A stretch of DNA of 64,000 nt from CAZPUI01 sp964415525 (GCA_964415525.1 CAYQAS010000005.1:1-64000), one strand, 5' to 3'; counted from the stretch's first letter, positions 20,759 to 30,241 are shown. Notes: generated by a model from the letters alone, not told the origin. A program made the numbers and translations.

Positions 20759-23326
20759 TCAGTGATGATTTTTCGTCGCATCAACATGATTCGCCTGTAT
20801 TTGCACAGCTCGCTCCAGCCCATCCAATGAAATGTCGAGCGTACGCCTCAGGGCCGGGATGGAGAGGGCGTCGCGAACGGTCTTCACATCTGCGACGACC
20901 TCTATGCCGGACTGGCCACCGAGGATCGCGCGGGTCCACCCCTGTGGGAAGAAGATGTCCCCCGTGCGCCGGATCTCTTCCAGCATCTCCAGCCCCGGTT
21001 TCACGAGCGGCCGGGAAACCGCGGCCCGCAGGGGATGATGGAGGAATCGCATCCCCTCCTGTACCCAAGCCTCGCGACTGCGGTTGGGCAGCTGGCGCAA
21101 GGATTCGAACCACGCTCGACGCGCTGCCGGATCCGCATCCAGTGCGGGCATCAGGTATGCGAAGCGAGCCTTCTCGTCCGGTTCCGGAATCCGACCTAAC
21201 TCTTCCGCCAGGATGCCCTTCCAACCTGCAACCTCGTGAAGCGCCAGGATCTGGGCCACCCGGCGGAGGTCCCGATCGGAGAGGGTCAAGCCTTCCACCT
21301 GCGTTTGGCGCCGCCAGAGGCGTTCCAGCCGCGCGAGACCGTCCGGAGTCATGGTCAGATCCCGCAGCGCCTGGAAACACGCCCGCTTCTGGCTGGCAGA
21401 AGCCACCCGCGCAAGGTGCTGCTGCAGGGCCGCCTCCAGTCGAGCCGCCCACAACGTGCGTTCATCCGGCGCCAAGTGCCGCCAGAAGACGTCTTGCAGG
21501 CGACCCAATAGAAAATCCAGGCTCAGGTCATCCGTCTCACGGGGAAGCGCCTTCAGGGCGAGTTCCAGGATGTGAGAAGACGGAACCTTCGCATCGAGGT
21601 GGCACTCCCAGAGCGCGACCCAGGCCGCACCGCGGGTCAGAGGATCCTGGATCTCAGGCAGGTGAGCCACCAGATGGGCGAGGGTCGCCGCATCCAGCGC
21701 GAAGTGGCCGTACCCGAGCCCCTGCCCCACTGGCAGCACGTAGCTCGGCGCCGCCAGCCCCCGGGCGGCACGGACCTCCGTCTCGGCCCCTTTCAGGTCC
21801 AGCTCGAAGGTCTTCGGGCCACCAGGGAATCCCACCACCACCTTCAGCCGCTGGGGCCACCGCATACCGCGCCCCAGAGGATCGGTCTGACGGAAAGCCA
21901 GCCGCACGATGCGCCCGTTCCGTAGTTCCAGCACGGTCTCCACAAGGGGCCGCCCCTTCCGCTCGACCCAGGCGCGATTCCAGCCCACAACGTCCTGGGA
22001 GGATTGGCGGTTGAGAATGGCAATGAGGTCGGACCAATCGGCATTTCCGAAGGCGAAGGTCCGCAGGTATTCCCGAGTGGCCTTCTGGAACGCGGCGGGC
22101 CCCACCAGGGCCTCCAGGTTGCGCATGGCGATGGGAGCCTTGTCATAGATGATCGAGCCGTAGAGGCTGCCGGCATCCGCCAGGTTCGACAGTTCCTGGC
22201 GGATGGGATTGCTGCCCAGGGTCCGGTCCACGGAATAGGCCGCCGGATAGTGCCCGTAAAGGAAGGCCAGTTGGTGGTTCATCTCCGGGTAGCTGGGCTC
22301 GACGATCTTGTCCGCCATGAGCCCGGCGAAGACCTCCTTCATCCAGACATCGCTGAACCAGCGCATGGTCACGAGGTCGCCGTACCAGAGATGCGCGGTC
22401 TCGTGGGAGATCAGGCTCGCCCGGCCCATTTGCTCATTGCGCGTGGCGCCTGCCTCCAGGAAGAGGCTGCTGGCCCTGTAGTAGATGGCGCCCGGATGCT
22501 CCATGCCCCCGAACTGGAAGGAGGGGATGGCGATGAAGTCGAATTTGCCAAAGGGGTAGGGATAGGCCGTGTCCTTCTCGAGCCATGCAAGGGCCGAGGC
22601 ATGGAGGTCGAAGATCGCCTCGCGGTTGCGCTTGAAGCGTTCGGGATCTGTCTCCCGATGGAAGAGCCGGTACGTTCGGCCTGCGCGGACCGCCGTCTCC
22701 ACCTGGAAGCGGCCTGCGGCGAAGGCGAAGAGGTAGGTGGGTAGCGGCTGCGTTTCCGCAAAGCGCAGGGTCTGGCGCCCGGCCTGAACCTCGGAGGCAA
22801 CCTCCGCACCGTTGCTGAGGGCGACCCAGGCCCCCGGAACCCCTAGGCTGAGGGTGTAACGGGCCTTCAGATCCGGCTGGTCGAAGCAGGGTATGGCGCG
22901 ATGGGCGCGGGCGGGCACGAAGAGGCTGTAGAGGAAGTCTGGCTGCCGGTTGAGTGGGCCCGATCCCGCCACGAAATCGATGCCGACTTGTACCTGTCCT
23001 GACGCCGGCGTCGGCACCTCCAGGTGACCGTTCACCAGCCGCCATGCAACGTTTTGACCCCCGACCCGGACCGCCTTGACCGCATCCACCCCGGCATCGA
23101 AATCCAGCACCAATGGCCCCTTCCCCGGTTTCAGGCGGGCGGAGACCTCCATCCGACCGGAGATCGGGGCAGTCTGGGACTCCGGCAAGTCCAGGTGGAG
23201 GCGGTAGCGCAGGTCCGAAATCCGATTCACCCGGGACCGTGCAAGCGCCTCAGGGATCCCCGGCTCGGGATCCGCGGCGCCCAGCAGGGGAGCGAGGGTC
23301 AGACAAAGGGGAAGCAGCGCGCGCAT
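20759..23326 (-). CDS. Secreted M1-family aminopeptidase
   Basis: 855 residues with a signal peptide (LLPLCLTLAPLLGAAD). Residues ~30-220 are the beta-sandwich. The substrate N-terminus motif is FGGMEHPGAIYY in place of the common GAMEN. The zinc site is HETAHLWYGD with the distal Glu in VWMKEVFA, and the catalytic Tyr is probably in LYGSIIYDKAP. The C-terminal half is an all-helical ERAP1-C-like domain. It removes N-terminal residues from peptides, probably in the periplasm. It lies 40 bp upstream of the propeller kinase gene on the same strand. Confidence 0.9.
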   Translation of the reverse strand: MRALLPLCLTLAPLLGAADPEPGIPEALARSRVNRISDLRYRLHLDLPESQTAPISGRMEVSARLKPGKGPLVLDFDAGVDAVKAVRVGGQNVAWRLVNGHLEVPTPASGQVQVGIDFVAGSGPLNRQPDFLYSLFVPARAHRAIPCFDQPDLKARYTLSLGVPGAWVALSNGAEVASEVQAGRQTLRFAETQPLPTYLFAFAAGRFQVETAVRAGRTYRLFHRETDPERFKRNREAIFDLHASALAWLEKDTAYPYPFGKFDFIAIPSFQFGGMEHPGAIYYRASSLFLEAGATRNEQMGRASLISHETAHLWYGDLVTMRWFSDVWMKEVFAGLMADKIVEPSYPEMNHQLAFLYGHYPAAYSVDRTLGSNPIRQELSNLADAGSLYGSIIYDKAPIAMRNLEALVGPAAFQKATREYLRTFAFGNADWSDLIAILNRQSSQDVVGWNRAWVERKGRPLVETVLELRNGRIVRLAFRQTDPLGRGMRWPQRLKVVVGFPGGPKTFELDLKGAETEVRAARGLAAPSYVLPVGQGLGYGHFALDAATLAHLVAHLPEIQDPLTRGAAWVALWECHLDAKVPSSHILELALKALPRETDDLSLDFLLGRLQDVFWRHLAPDERTLWAARLEAALQQHLARVASASQKRACFQALRDLTMTPDGLARLERLWRRQTQVEGLTLSDRDLRRVAQILALHEVAGWKGILAEELGRIPEPDEKARFAYLMPALDADPAARRAWFESLRQLPNRSREAWVQEGMRFLHHPLRAAVSRPLVKPGLEMLEEIRRTGDIFFPQGWTRAILGGQSGIEVVADVKTVRDALSIPALRRTLDISLDGLERAVQIQANHVDATKNHH

Positions 23327-23399
23327 GCTTCATCGTAATGCGAGGCCTGACGCTTCGACTGACGATCTGGACGACTGGCTGCACCAAACTCAGCGGAAA

Positions 23400-24938
23400 T
23401 CAGCTACCCACCTCGATGCCCCGGGGATCGCAGTTGATGCCGACGCGTTTCGCGGCCTGGATGAAACTTTCCTTGTCCGGGCACTTCATGTACGCCTCCA
23501 TCACCTCCACCTGTCCCGACTTGATGAGCTCGATGAGGGCGTCGTTCATGAGCTTCTGGCCATAGGCGCGGCCCGTCTGCATGGCGGATGGGATCTGGAA
23601 GTTCTTGCCCTCTCGGATCAGATTGGCGATGGCGGGAGTGATGAAGAGGCTCTCCAGTGCCGCCACGCGCCCGCCGCCGATCTTCTTCAGCAGGCACTGG
23701 CTGATGCAGCACTTGAGCGCGTCCGCCAGCATCACCCGGATCTGCTGCTGCCGGTCCGAGGGGAACTGATCCACGATGCGGTCCACGGTGCCGATGGCGC
23801 TGTTGGTGTGCAGGGTTCCGAACACCAGATGCCCCGTGATGGCGGTCTCCAGGGCAATGGCGATGGTCTCCAGATCGCGCATCTCGCCCACGAGCACGAC
23901 GTCGGGGTCCTCTCGCAGGGCCGCCCGCAGGCCGGACTTGAAGCTCTCGGTGTGCGTCCCGACCTCGCGCTGATTGATGAGGCACTTCTTGCGAGGATGC
24001 ACAAACTCGTTGGGTTCCCGGATGGGGGGGTTGGATTCGGTGCGGGTGTCGTTGCCGAGGTCGACGTTGGCAGCCGGGGTCGTGGACTTGCCGCTCCCCG
24101 TGGGCCCCGTCACCAGCACGAGCCCCTTGGAGAGATCCGCAAGGCGGCGGATGGGATCCGGCAGCCCGAGCTTGTCAGGATCCGGGATCTCGTTGGGGAT
24201 GACCCGAGCCACGAGGCCAGGCCCCTGCCGGTCCATGAAGTAGTTCACCCGCAACCGACAGCCGCCCTTGTCGAAGGGGTAGGCGAAGTCGGCATCGTGG
24301 CAGCTCTTGAAGCGCTCCCAGGACGGCTTGGGCGCCACGGCTTCCATCAGCTCCATGAGCTGATTCGGGCCTAGGATGCCGAAGTCGTGCAGTTCCTCCA
24401 GATCGCCGGAGATGCGGGCGGAAGGCGTCTCATAGCTCGTGCAGTGAAGGTCCGAGCCCCGGTGTTCCAGGAGCGCGGTGAACAGGGCTTCGGCGAGGGG
24501 ATGGTTGCCGACCTCGGCCTCGACCTGCATGGGCGCCTCGTTTCCGGCTGCCGGTCTGGGACTGGGATCGTATTCCGCAGGGGGAGCGAAGCGGGAGGGC
24601 GTCGGCTCAGGCTCGGGTTCGCTTTCGGGGTGGTTCGGCACCGGACGCGCCTTGAGGGACGCGCCCTCTGCCCCCCGGGTGATCTTGATCCGATAGATCG
24701 TGTCCCCTAGGGGGTAGTCAAACATGGGTTCCCCACCGCCCTGCCAAGCGGTAAGAGCCTCTGGCGTCATGACTTCCTTCGCCAACAGCTCCACCATGGT
24801 GGCGGGCACCGGCGTCGGCAACAGGGGCGTGGCGCGCTCCTGGGCATCCAGAAGCACCGGCTGGGCGTTCGGCTCCATGAGGAGGGCGACGGATCCCCGA
24901 GCGGCAATGTGTGGAAGAAGCCGGTCCAACTGAGGCAT
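23400..24938 (-). CDS. pilT: PilT-type pilus retraction ATPase with extra N-terminal domain and altered Asp box
   Basis: 512 residues, against ~345-370 for usual PilT. The start ATG (24936-24938) has GGAG six bases upstream. Residues ~1-100 resemble a diverged extra PilT N-terminal domain, followed by a Pro/Glu-rich linker (~110-160). A complete PilT core follows: EHRGSDLH, Walker A GPTGSGKST (~278-286), Walker B VVLVGEMRD (~345-353) and His box HLVFGTLHT. The AIRNLIRE-like motif reads AIANLIREGK. Between Walker A and NQREVG, at ~287-312, the residues depart sharply from the family: the Asp box normally reads TIEDPIEF but here reads PIREPNEF. This may be sequence error or true loss. Drives type IV pilus retraction if functional. 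Confidence 0.85.
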   Translation of the reverse strand: MPQLDRLLPHIAARGSVALLMEPNAQPVLLDAQERATPLLPTPVPATMVELLAKEVMTPEALTAWQGGGEPMFDYPLGDTIYRIKITRGAEGASLKARPVPNHPESEPEPEPTPSRFAPPAEYDPSPRPAAGNEAPMQVEAEVGNHPLAEALFTALLEHRGSDLHCTSYETPSARISGDLEELHDFGILGPNQLMELMEAVAPKPSWERFKSCHDADFAYPFDKGGCRLRVNYFMDRQGPGLVARVIPNEIPDPDKLGLPDPIRRLADLSKGLVLVTGPTGSGKSTTPAANVDLGNDTRTESNPPIREPNEFVHPRKKCLINQREVGTHTESFKSGLRAALREDPDVVLVGEMRDLETIAIALETAITGHLVFGTLHTNSAIGTVDRIVDQFPSDRQQQIRVMLADALKCCISQCLLKKIGGGRVAALESLFITPAIANLIREGKNFQIPSAMQTGRAYGQKLMNDALIELIKSGQVEVMEAYMKCPDKESFIQAAKRVGINCDPRGIEVGS

Positions 24939-25055
24939 GAACGCTCCGGAGAAGGCATCCATTGTAGAGGTGTCGAGTTTAACCCTGGGGTGCGGCACCC
25001 GAAATGGATTGAAGCAACATCGGTTCACTCTTACTCGGCGGCTCTAGGAGGCCCA

Positions 25056-26219
25056 ATGAACATTCACGAGTACCAGGCAAAGGAACTGCTGCGCCGCTAT
25101 GGCGTGGCGACGCCGGACGGTCGTGTGGCGGCCAGTGCCGCAGAGGCGGCGGAGATCGCGCGTGGCTTCGGCGGCAAGGCCGTCGTGAAGGCCCAGATCC
25201 ATGCCGGGGGCCGCGGCAAGGGCGGCGGCGTGAAGTTCGCCGACAGCCCCGAAGCCGCTGCCGAGAAGTGGACCGCCATGATGGGCATGAACCTCGTCAC
25301 CCACCAGACGGGCCCCGAGGGCCGTCTGGTTCAAACGGTCTTCATCAGTGATCCCCAGGACATCGCCCGAGAGCTCTACCTCAGTCTGCTGGTGGACCGC
25401 GGCACCAGCCGGGTGGCCGTCCTCGCCTCCACGGAAGGCGGCATGGAGATCGAAGAAGTCGCTGAGAAGCACCCCGAGAAGATTGTCAAAGTCAGCATCG
25501 ACCCCGCCCTGGGCCTCACGGGTCATCAAGCGCGCGCCGTCTGCTTCGGCCTGGGCCTCGAAGGGGCTGCTTTCAAGAGCGGCGTGGCCTTCCTCCAGAG
25601 CCTCTATAGGCTCTTTGTGGAGAAGGACTGCAGCATGGTGGAGGTCAATCCCCTGATCGTGACCACGGCAGGCGATGTCCAGGCCCTGGACTGCAAGATG
25701 GCCTTCGACGACAACGCCCTCTTCCGCCATGCGGACGTCCTCGCCTACCGCGACCTCAACGAAGAGGCTTCGGAGGAGATCGAAGCGTCGAAGTTCAACC
25801 TGAACTTCATCAAGCTCGACGGCACCATCGGCTGCATGGTCAACGGCGCCGGCCTCGCCATGGCCACCATGGACATCATCAAATACCACGGCGGCAGTCC
25901 TGCGAACTTCCTGGATGTGGGCGGCGGCGCCTCTGAGGAGGCCGTGAAGAACGCCTTCCGCATCATCCTGCAGGACACGAGCGTGAAGGCCGTGATGGTC
26001 AACATCTTCGGCGGCATCATGCGCTGCGACATCGTGGCCAAGGGCATCGTCAACGCCGCCAAGGAGATCGGTATCTCCGTCCCCGTCGTCGTTCGCCTGG
26101 AAGGCACCAATGTGGAGGAAGGCAAGCAGATCCTCGCGGAGAGCGGCTACAACCTCATCGTCGCCAGCGACATCAAGGACGCCGCCGAGAAGGCGGTCGC
26201 GGCTGCGGGGAAAAACTGA
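25056..26219 (+). CDS. sucC: Succinyl-CoA synthetase beta subunit
   Basis: 387 residues. ATP-grasp subunit of the TCA-cycle enzyme that converts succinyl-CoA to succinate with nucleotide phosphorylation. Begins [17 protein letters not shown]; has [54 protein letters not shown] and [10 protein letters not shown]. The ATG at 25056 has TAGGAGG upstream; an in-frame extension to 24909 overlaps the divergent pilT start and is not needed. Paired with sucD 102 bp downstream. Confidence 0.97.
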   Translation: MNIHEYQAKELLRRYGVATPDGRVAASAAEAAEIARGFGGKAVVKAQIHAGGRGKGGGVKFADSPEAAAEKWTAMMGMNLVTHQTGPEGRLVQTVFISDPQDIARELYLSLLVDRGTSRVAVLASTEGGMEIEEVAEKHPEKIVKVSIDPALGLTGHQARAVCFGLGLEGAAFKSGVAFLQSLYRLFVEKDCSMVEVNPLIVTTAGDVQALDCKMAFDDNALFRHADVLAYRDLNEEASEEIEASKFNLNFIKLDGTIGCMVNGAGLAMATMDIIKYHGGSPANFLDVGGGASEEAVKNAFRIILQDTSVKAVMVNIFGGIMRCDIVAKGIVNAAKEIGISVPVVVRLEGTNVEEGKQILAESGYNLIVASDIKDAAEKAVAAAGKN

Positions 26220-26321
26220 TTCACCACGGAAAACACGGAGGACACGGAGAAAACGCCAGACCGCTGCCCTCAATGTTCTCCCTTTGCTCCGTGGTTCAAC
26301 GATTCGATTGAGAGGTATTCC
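26220..26321 (+). repeat. CACGGAG-type intergenic repeat between sucC and sucD
   Basis: The left part (26221-26250) carries three copies of CACGGA/G separated by short AAAA/GA spacers. The right part (26287-26298) carries CTCCGTGGTTCA, complementary to the left end TTCACCACGGA. The whole can fold into a long hairpin in the sucCD mRNA. Dispersed intergenic repeats built from ACACGGAG units are known in various bacteria; whether copies occur elsewhere in this genome cannot be seen here. Confidence 0.55.
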
Positions 26322-27197
26322 ATGTCTGTTCTGGTTGGCAATGACACGCGTTTGATCGTCCAGGGCATTACGGGCCGCGAGGGCCTGTTTCATGCGAAGG
26401 GTTGCCGGGATTACGGCACCCAGGTGGTCGGGGGCGTGACCCCCGGCAAGGGCGGCTCCGAAATCGATGGCTTTCCTGTTTTCAACACCGTGGCGGAGGC
26501 CCGCGCCAAGACGGGCGCCAACGCCACCATGATCTTCGTGCCCCCCGTCGCCGCCGCCGACGCCATCCTCGAAGCGCTGGATGCGGGCATCGAGCTCATC
26601 GTGGCCATCACGGAGGGGATTCCCGTCCTCGACATGGTGAAGGTGAAGCGGGTGCTGCCCGACTATCCCGGCAGCCGCCTCATCGGCCCCAACTGCCCCG
26701 GCGTCATCAGTCCCGGCAAGGCCAAGATCGGCATCATGCCGGGCCGCATCCACAAGCCCGGCCACGTGGGCGTCATCAGCCGCTCCGGCACCCTCACCTA
26801 TGAAGCCGTCGGCCAGCTCACCGCCCTCGGCATCGGCCAGTCCACCTGCATCGGCATCGGCGGCGACCCTGTGAACGGCACGAGCCACATCGACGCTCTG
26901 AAACTCTTCGAAGCAGATCCGGACACCGAGGCGATCATCATGATCGGCGAGATCGGCGGCAGCGCCGAGGAAGAGGCCGCGGCCTTCGTGAAGCAGTACG
27001 TCTCCAAGCCCGTCGTGAGCTTCATCGCTGGGCAGACCGCCCCTCCCGGACGCCGCATGGGCCACGCCGGCGCCATCATCAGCGGCGGCAAGGGCACCGC
27101 GGAGGAGAAGATGAAGGCGCTGGAAGCCGCGGGCATCACCGTGGTGAAGAGCCCCGCCGACATGGGTCGCGCCCTGGCCAACCTGCTCGGCAAGTAG
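26322..27197 (+). CDS. sucD: Succinyl-CoA synthetase alpha subunit
   Basis: 291 residues. The CoA-binding Rossmann domain has [20 protein letters not shown] and [17 protein letters not shown] and [14 protein letters not shown] follow, and the phospho-His is in [21 protein letters not shown]. Forms the alpha-beta enzyme with SucC. The start ATG follows GAGAGG. The C-terminus [11 protein letters not shown] is normal. Confidence 0.97.
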   Translation: MSVLVGNDTRLIVQGITGREGLFHAKGCRDYGTQVVGGVTPGKGGSEIDGFPVFNTVAEARAKTGANATMIFVPPVAAADAILEALDAGIELIVAITEGIPVLDMVKVKRVLPDYPGSRLIGPNCPGVISPGKAKIGIMPGRIHKPGHVGVISRSGTLTYEAVGQLTALGIGQSTCIGIGGDPVNGTSHIDALKLFEADPDTEAIIMIGEIGGSAEEEAAAFVKQYVSKPVVSFIAGQTAPPGRRMGHAGAIISGGKGTAEEKMKALEAAGITVVKSPADMGRALANLLGK

Positions 27198-27215
27198 TTG
27201 AATTTCGGATAAAAG

Positions 27216-27243
27216 GAAGCGCGGCCCTCATAGGCCGCGCTTC
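27216..27243. terminator. Bidirectional terminator after sucD
   Basis: GAAGCGCGGCC (27216-27226) pairs exactly with 27233-27243 around a 6-nt loop. On the minus strand the stem is followed by CTTTTATCC. Serves sucD and the convergent cytochrome gene. Confidence 0.8.
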
Positions 27244-27259
27244 TCCATATTTCCGGAGG

Positions 27260-27514
27260 CTACTTCTTGGCTTTGAAATCTTTGATCCAGTCCAGATCCA
27301 CCTCTTCCGCCTTGGCCTTGGCCTTGCGGTCATGGAGATAGGTCCCCAGATCGTTCAGGTGCTTGGCGTCATTCTTGTCGGTATGGCAGGACTTGCAGTC
27401 CTCGATCTGTTTGAAACCCTTGCCTTGGGCCTTTTTGACCCATGGGGTCTTAGCGGAAACGGGAAGTACGCAAATGGCCACGGCGGCGGTCAACAGGATG
27501 CGAAGGGTGCGCAT
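27260..27514 (-). CDS. Small secreted monoheme c-type cytochrome
   Basis: 84 residues with a signal peptide (LLTAAVAICVLPVSA) and a single haem-binding motif CKSCH. The mature part is Lys-rich. Likely a periplasmic electron carrier or a cytochrome c3/c7-like fragment; no distal Met is evident, so ligation is uncertain (an internal His is present at KHLND). The start ATG (27512-27514) has GAAGGAG six bases upstream. No redox operon partner. Confidence 0.75.
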   Translation of the reverse strand: MRTLRILLTAAVAICVLPVSAKTPWVKKAQGKGFKQIEDCKSCHTDKNDAKHLNDLGTYLHDRKAKAKAEEVDLDWIKDFKAKK

Positions 27515-27585
27515 GGATTCTCCTTCAGGAGCACAGTTCACCTGTTGAATCGGCGAACGGAGCCGAAAACTGAAGCTGCCAGACC

Positions 27586-28758
27586 TCAGAGTTCTTTCAA
27601 GAGCTCCGCCTTGCGAGCCTGGTATTCCTTTTCATCGATGAGCCCCTTCTTGTAGAGGCCGTTCAGTCGCTCCAGGCGTTCTTCCAGAGTCGCCTTGCCC
27701 GTGGCGGGAGGGGGCGTGGAACTGGTGGGGGGTGGAGGGGTTCCTCCCCCCTTCTGGAAGCCGACGCTCCGCGTCTCCACCCGCGCCATCTCCTGACGCA
27801 GGGCCTGGGCCTTCTCCAGCTCCTGCACGGATTCGCGGAAGATGCCGTTGTCCGTATCCGTGGTGCGCGCCGCCCGCAGAGCCGGAAGCGCCGCATCGTA
27901 ATCGCCCAAGATGAAATGGCACATTCCCACGTTGTAGTGGGTTCGGCCGAGGTATTTCGATCCGGCCTTGGGGTCCGCCTTTGCCTTTGCCAGGGCTTCC
28001 TGGGAGCGCCGCAGGGCCTCGGGATAGTCCTTGGCGTCCAGAGCGCGGTAGGCCTCCTTCATCCCGTAGTCCTTGTCGTCATAGAAGATCAGCTTCCGGC
28101 GTTCCTTCCAGGGCAGGAGTAGACGCACCACCTCCGTGCGCGCCTGACGGATGGCTTCCTCCTTCACGTCCGACTCGGAGGGGTATTCGGGGTAGCCGTC
28201 CCGGCTCGTGTTCTCCCGCTGGGGATCCAGGACGATGCGCCGGGCGCTGTAGATCTTGCCCGTGGCGGTATCGATGGCTTGGACCGAGGCCACGAAGTCC
28301 ACCTGCGTCCGGGAAATGTACGTGTGGGTGATCGTGATCTTGCCTTCCTTGTCCTTGTGCTCCCGCTCCTTGTGGGCTCGGTCCGGCTTCACCTTCATCG
28401 CGTGGACCGTGATGAGCAGCAGCACCGGTGAGCCGAGCACGCGCCCCATCTCCACCGCCATGTCCCCGTCCACCAACCCGGAGTTGCTGAACTTCTGCTC
28501 CGTCAGCAGCTTGGAAGTGGCGGTGCGGTCCACGATATCAATGCCGCCCATGGCCATCAGTTCCGAGATGCAGGCGGAGACGAAATCCTCGGTGGCGTCG
28601 TTGTCCGACGGGGCGAAGGCCACCCGGGACACCTTCAGTCCGAGGGCAGGCGGATGGGTGAGTTCCACCTGGACATCGGGATTGAACAAGCGCTGAAACA
28701 GCTGCGCATGGGCCGTAGGAGCCAGGGTGACGAGGAGCACGGGAACGAGAGCTCGCAT
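27586..28758 (-). CDS. CsgG-like secreted protein with TPR region and SHOCT C-terminus
   Basis: 390 residues. Signal peptide ending near TAHAQ. Residues ~25-220 resemble the CsgG/curli-assembly family fold (VSRVAFAPSDND, DIVDRTATSKLLTEQKF, GRVLGSPVLLLITVHAM). Residues ~230-330 look TPR-like (YRALDAKDYPEALRRSQEAL, THYNVGMCHFILGDYDAALP). A Pro-rich linker leads to a C-terminal SHOCT motif (LERLNGLYKKGLIDEKEYQA). SHOCT is a short oligomerisation motif. No curli genes are adjacent, so an export role is not implied. Start ATG with GGAG seven bases upstream. Confidence 0.7.
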   Translation of the reverse strand: MRALVPVLLVTLAPTAHAQLFQRLFNPDVQVELTHPPALGLKVSRVAFAPSDNDATEDFVSACISELMAMGGIDIVDRTATSKLLTEQKFSNSGLVDGDMAVEMGRVLGSPVLLLITVHAMKVKPDRAHKEREHKDKEGKITITHTYISRTQVDFVASVQAIDTATGKIYSARRIVLDPQRENTSRDGYPEYPSESDVKEEAIRQARTEVVRLLLPWKERRKLIFYDDKDYGMKEAYRALDAKDYPEALRRSQEALAKAKADPKAGSKYLGRTHYNVGMCHFILGDYDAALPALRAARTTDTDNGIFRESVQELEKAQALRQEMARVETRSVGFQKGGGTPPPPTSSTPPPATGKATLEERLERLNGLYKKGLIDEKEYQARKAELLKEL

Positions 28759-28834
28759 GGGACATCTCCAGTCGGGATGGGGCTTCAGCCTCGCATCGGA
28801 AGAAGATGCAGTCCACTTGGATCCGGGATGGTGC

Positions 28835-29239
28835 TCAACGGGCCTCGGCCAAAGGCGCCTGACGCGCGGCATAAGCTTGGCGAGCCGCCTGGATCTCACC
28901 CAGGTGCTGGATGGCCCAGGCACTGAGTCCCGCCAGCGGCTCTCTCAGCGAGTGCCCCAGGGGCGTCAGGGTGTATTCCGTGCGAGGTGGCACCTCCGGA
29001 AAGACCATCCGACTGACCAGGCCGTCCTCCTCCATCTGCCGCAGCGTCTGGGTGAGCATCTTCTGGCTGATCCCGCCCACTTCCCGTTGCAGTTCGCGGT
29101 AGCGCTTCGTCCCCTGAGTGAGGAAGTGGAACACGAGGATGGTCCATTTGTCGGCCACCAGCTCCAGCACCAGCCGCGTAGGGCACTGAGCATGGAGTAG
29201 GTTCGTGGGACAAACGGTCGAATCGCACTTGGTTACCAT
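28835..29239 (-). CDS. HxlR-family transcriptional regulator
   Basis: 134 residues, winged helix. Motifs CPTRLVLELVADKWTILV, KRYRELQREVGGISQKMLTQ and GLVSRMVFPEVPPRTEYTLT are diagnostic of HxlR/YodB/CatR. Members often sense electrophiles or oxidants through an N-terminal Cys; here Cys residues lie at CDSTVCP and C25. Divergent from a nitroreductase-type gene, the classic arrangement for control of quinone or electrophile detoxification. The ATG at 29237-29239 has GGAGG ten bases upstream. Confidence 0.9.
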   Translation of the reverse strand: MVTKCDSTVCPTNLLHAQCPTRLVLELVADKWTILVFHFLTQGTKRYRELQREVGGISQKMLTQTLRQMEEDGLVSRMVFPEVPPRTEYTLTPLGHSLREPLAGLSAWAIQHLGEIQAARQAYAARQAPLAEAR

Positions 29240-29242
29240 CGG

Positions 29243-29278
29243 GTGCCTACCTCCCAAAATAGTGCCTACTTTCCAAAA
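29243..29278. promoter_or_regulatory. Tandem direct repeats, likely HxlR operator
   Basis: GTGCCTACCTCCCAAAA (29243-29259) and GTGCCTACTTTCCAAAA (29262-29278) match at 15 of 17 positions and are 19 bp apart, just over two helical turns less two bases. They sit in the divergent promoter between the HxlR gene and the oxidoreductase gene. Confidence 0.5.
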
Positions 29279-29352
29279 GAGAGTGACGCTCTAAAGTTTG
29301 TCTTGCAGCCGACTCGGACGCAAGCCCTCCAAACGATCAATAAGGAGCGACC

Positions 29353-30009
29353 ATGACCGCCACCCTCACCGCCCCCGATACCCTGCTCGACGCCCTCTCC
29401 TGGCGCTACGCCACCAAGGCCTTCGACCCCACCCGCCGCATTCCTGAAGCGGACTGGAAGACCCTTGAGGAGAGTCTCGTGCTGACGCCCTCCAGCTACG
29501 GCCTCCAGCCCTATCGCTTCCTCGTGGTGGAGAACCCCGCCCTGCGCGCCGAACTGCGCCCCGTCTCCTGGGGCCAGAGTCAGATCACGGACGCCAGCCA
29601 CCTCCTGGTGTTCCTGGCCAAGAACGACCTGACGGAGGCAGACGTGGACCACTACCTCGACCGCATCGCCGAGGTGCGGGGCGTCGCAGCGGCCGACCTG
29701 GGCGGCTTCCGGGGCATGATGGTGGGCAATCTGGTGCAGGGCCCGCATCACGCCATCATCCAGGAGTGGGCCGCCCGTCAGGCCTACATCGCCTTCGGCC
29801 AGATCATGTTGAGCGCCGCACTGCTCGGCATCGACGCCTGCCCCCTGGAAGGCCTGGATCCGAAAGCCTATGACCGGATCCTCGACCTCGAAGCCAGCGG
29901 CTACCGCACGGTCGCCGCCTGCGCCTTCGGCTATCGCGCCTCCGAGGACAAATACGCCGACCTCAAGAAGGTGCGGTTCCCTTCCGAGACCCTGATCATG
30001 AGGCAGTAA
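29353..30009 (+). CDS. Nitroreductase-family NAD(P)H-dependent oxidoreductase
   Basis: 218 residues, FMN-dependent. Motifs WRYATKAFDPTRRIP and LTPSSYGLQPYRFLVVE bind FMN at the N-terminus, and ARQAYIAFGQIMLSAALLGIDACPLEG is the central helix typical of NfsB-like enzymes. It reduces nitroaromatics, quinones or similar electrophiles. The start has TAAGGAG upstream. The divergent HxlR gene probably represses it. Confidence 0.9.
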   Translation: MTATLTAPDTLLDALSWRYATKAFDPTRRIPEADWKTLEESLVLTPSSYGLQPYRFLVVENPALRAELRPVSWGQSQITDASHLLVFLAKNDLTEADVDHYLDRIAEVRGVAAADLGGFRGMMVGNLVQGPHHAIIQEWAARQAYIAFGQIMLSAALLGIDACPLEGLDPKAYDRILDLEASGYRTVAACAFGYRASEDKYADLKKVRFPSETLIMRQ

Positions 30010-30025
30010 GCCGGACAGGCACCGA

Positions 30026-30070
30026 GGCCGGGGGACGGAATCCGCGACGGACTGCGGATTTCCCCCCGGG
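30026..30070 (+). terminator. Interrupted terminator-like hairpin after the nitroreductase gene
   Basis: CCGGGGG plus ATCCGC pair with GCGGAT plus CCCCCGG, with a small internal mismatch near 30035-30039/30060-30062. It begins ~17 bp after the stop codon. No long T tract follows. Confidence 0.5.
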
Positions 30071-30241
30071 CTCCCAAAGAATTCCCCTCACCCTGCAAGC
30101 CGGAGGAGCCCTGCTGGATTCCGGTGGCAGGTGACACAGTGGCGGCTCTCGGATCGCCCCAAGGGCACCCCAGTGGTGAAGGTTGCCGAACGTCCCCGAT
30201 GCGGGGTACGAGACGACGACCACCGTGGCGATGCGGACAAG

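Noticed and set aside
25044..27065. 673-codon open frame antisense to sucC and sucD
   Set aside because: Low-complexity Gly/Ala/His/Asp composition typical of the opposite strand of GC-rich genes. sucC and sucD are unmistakable on the plus strand.
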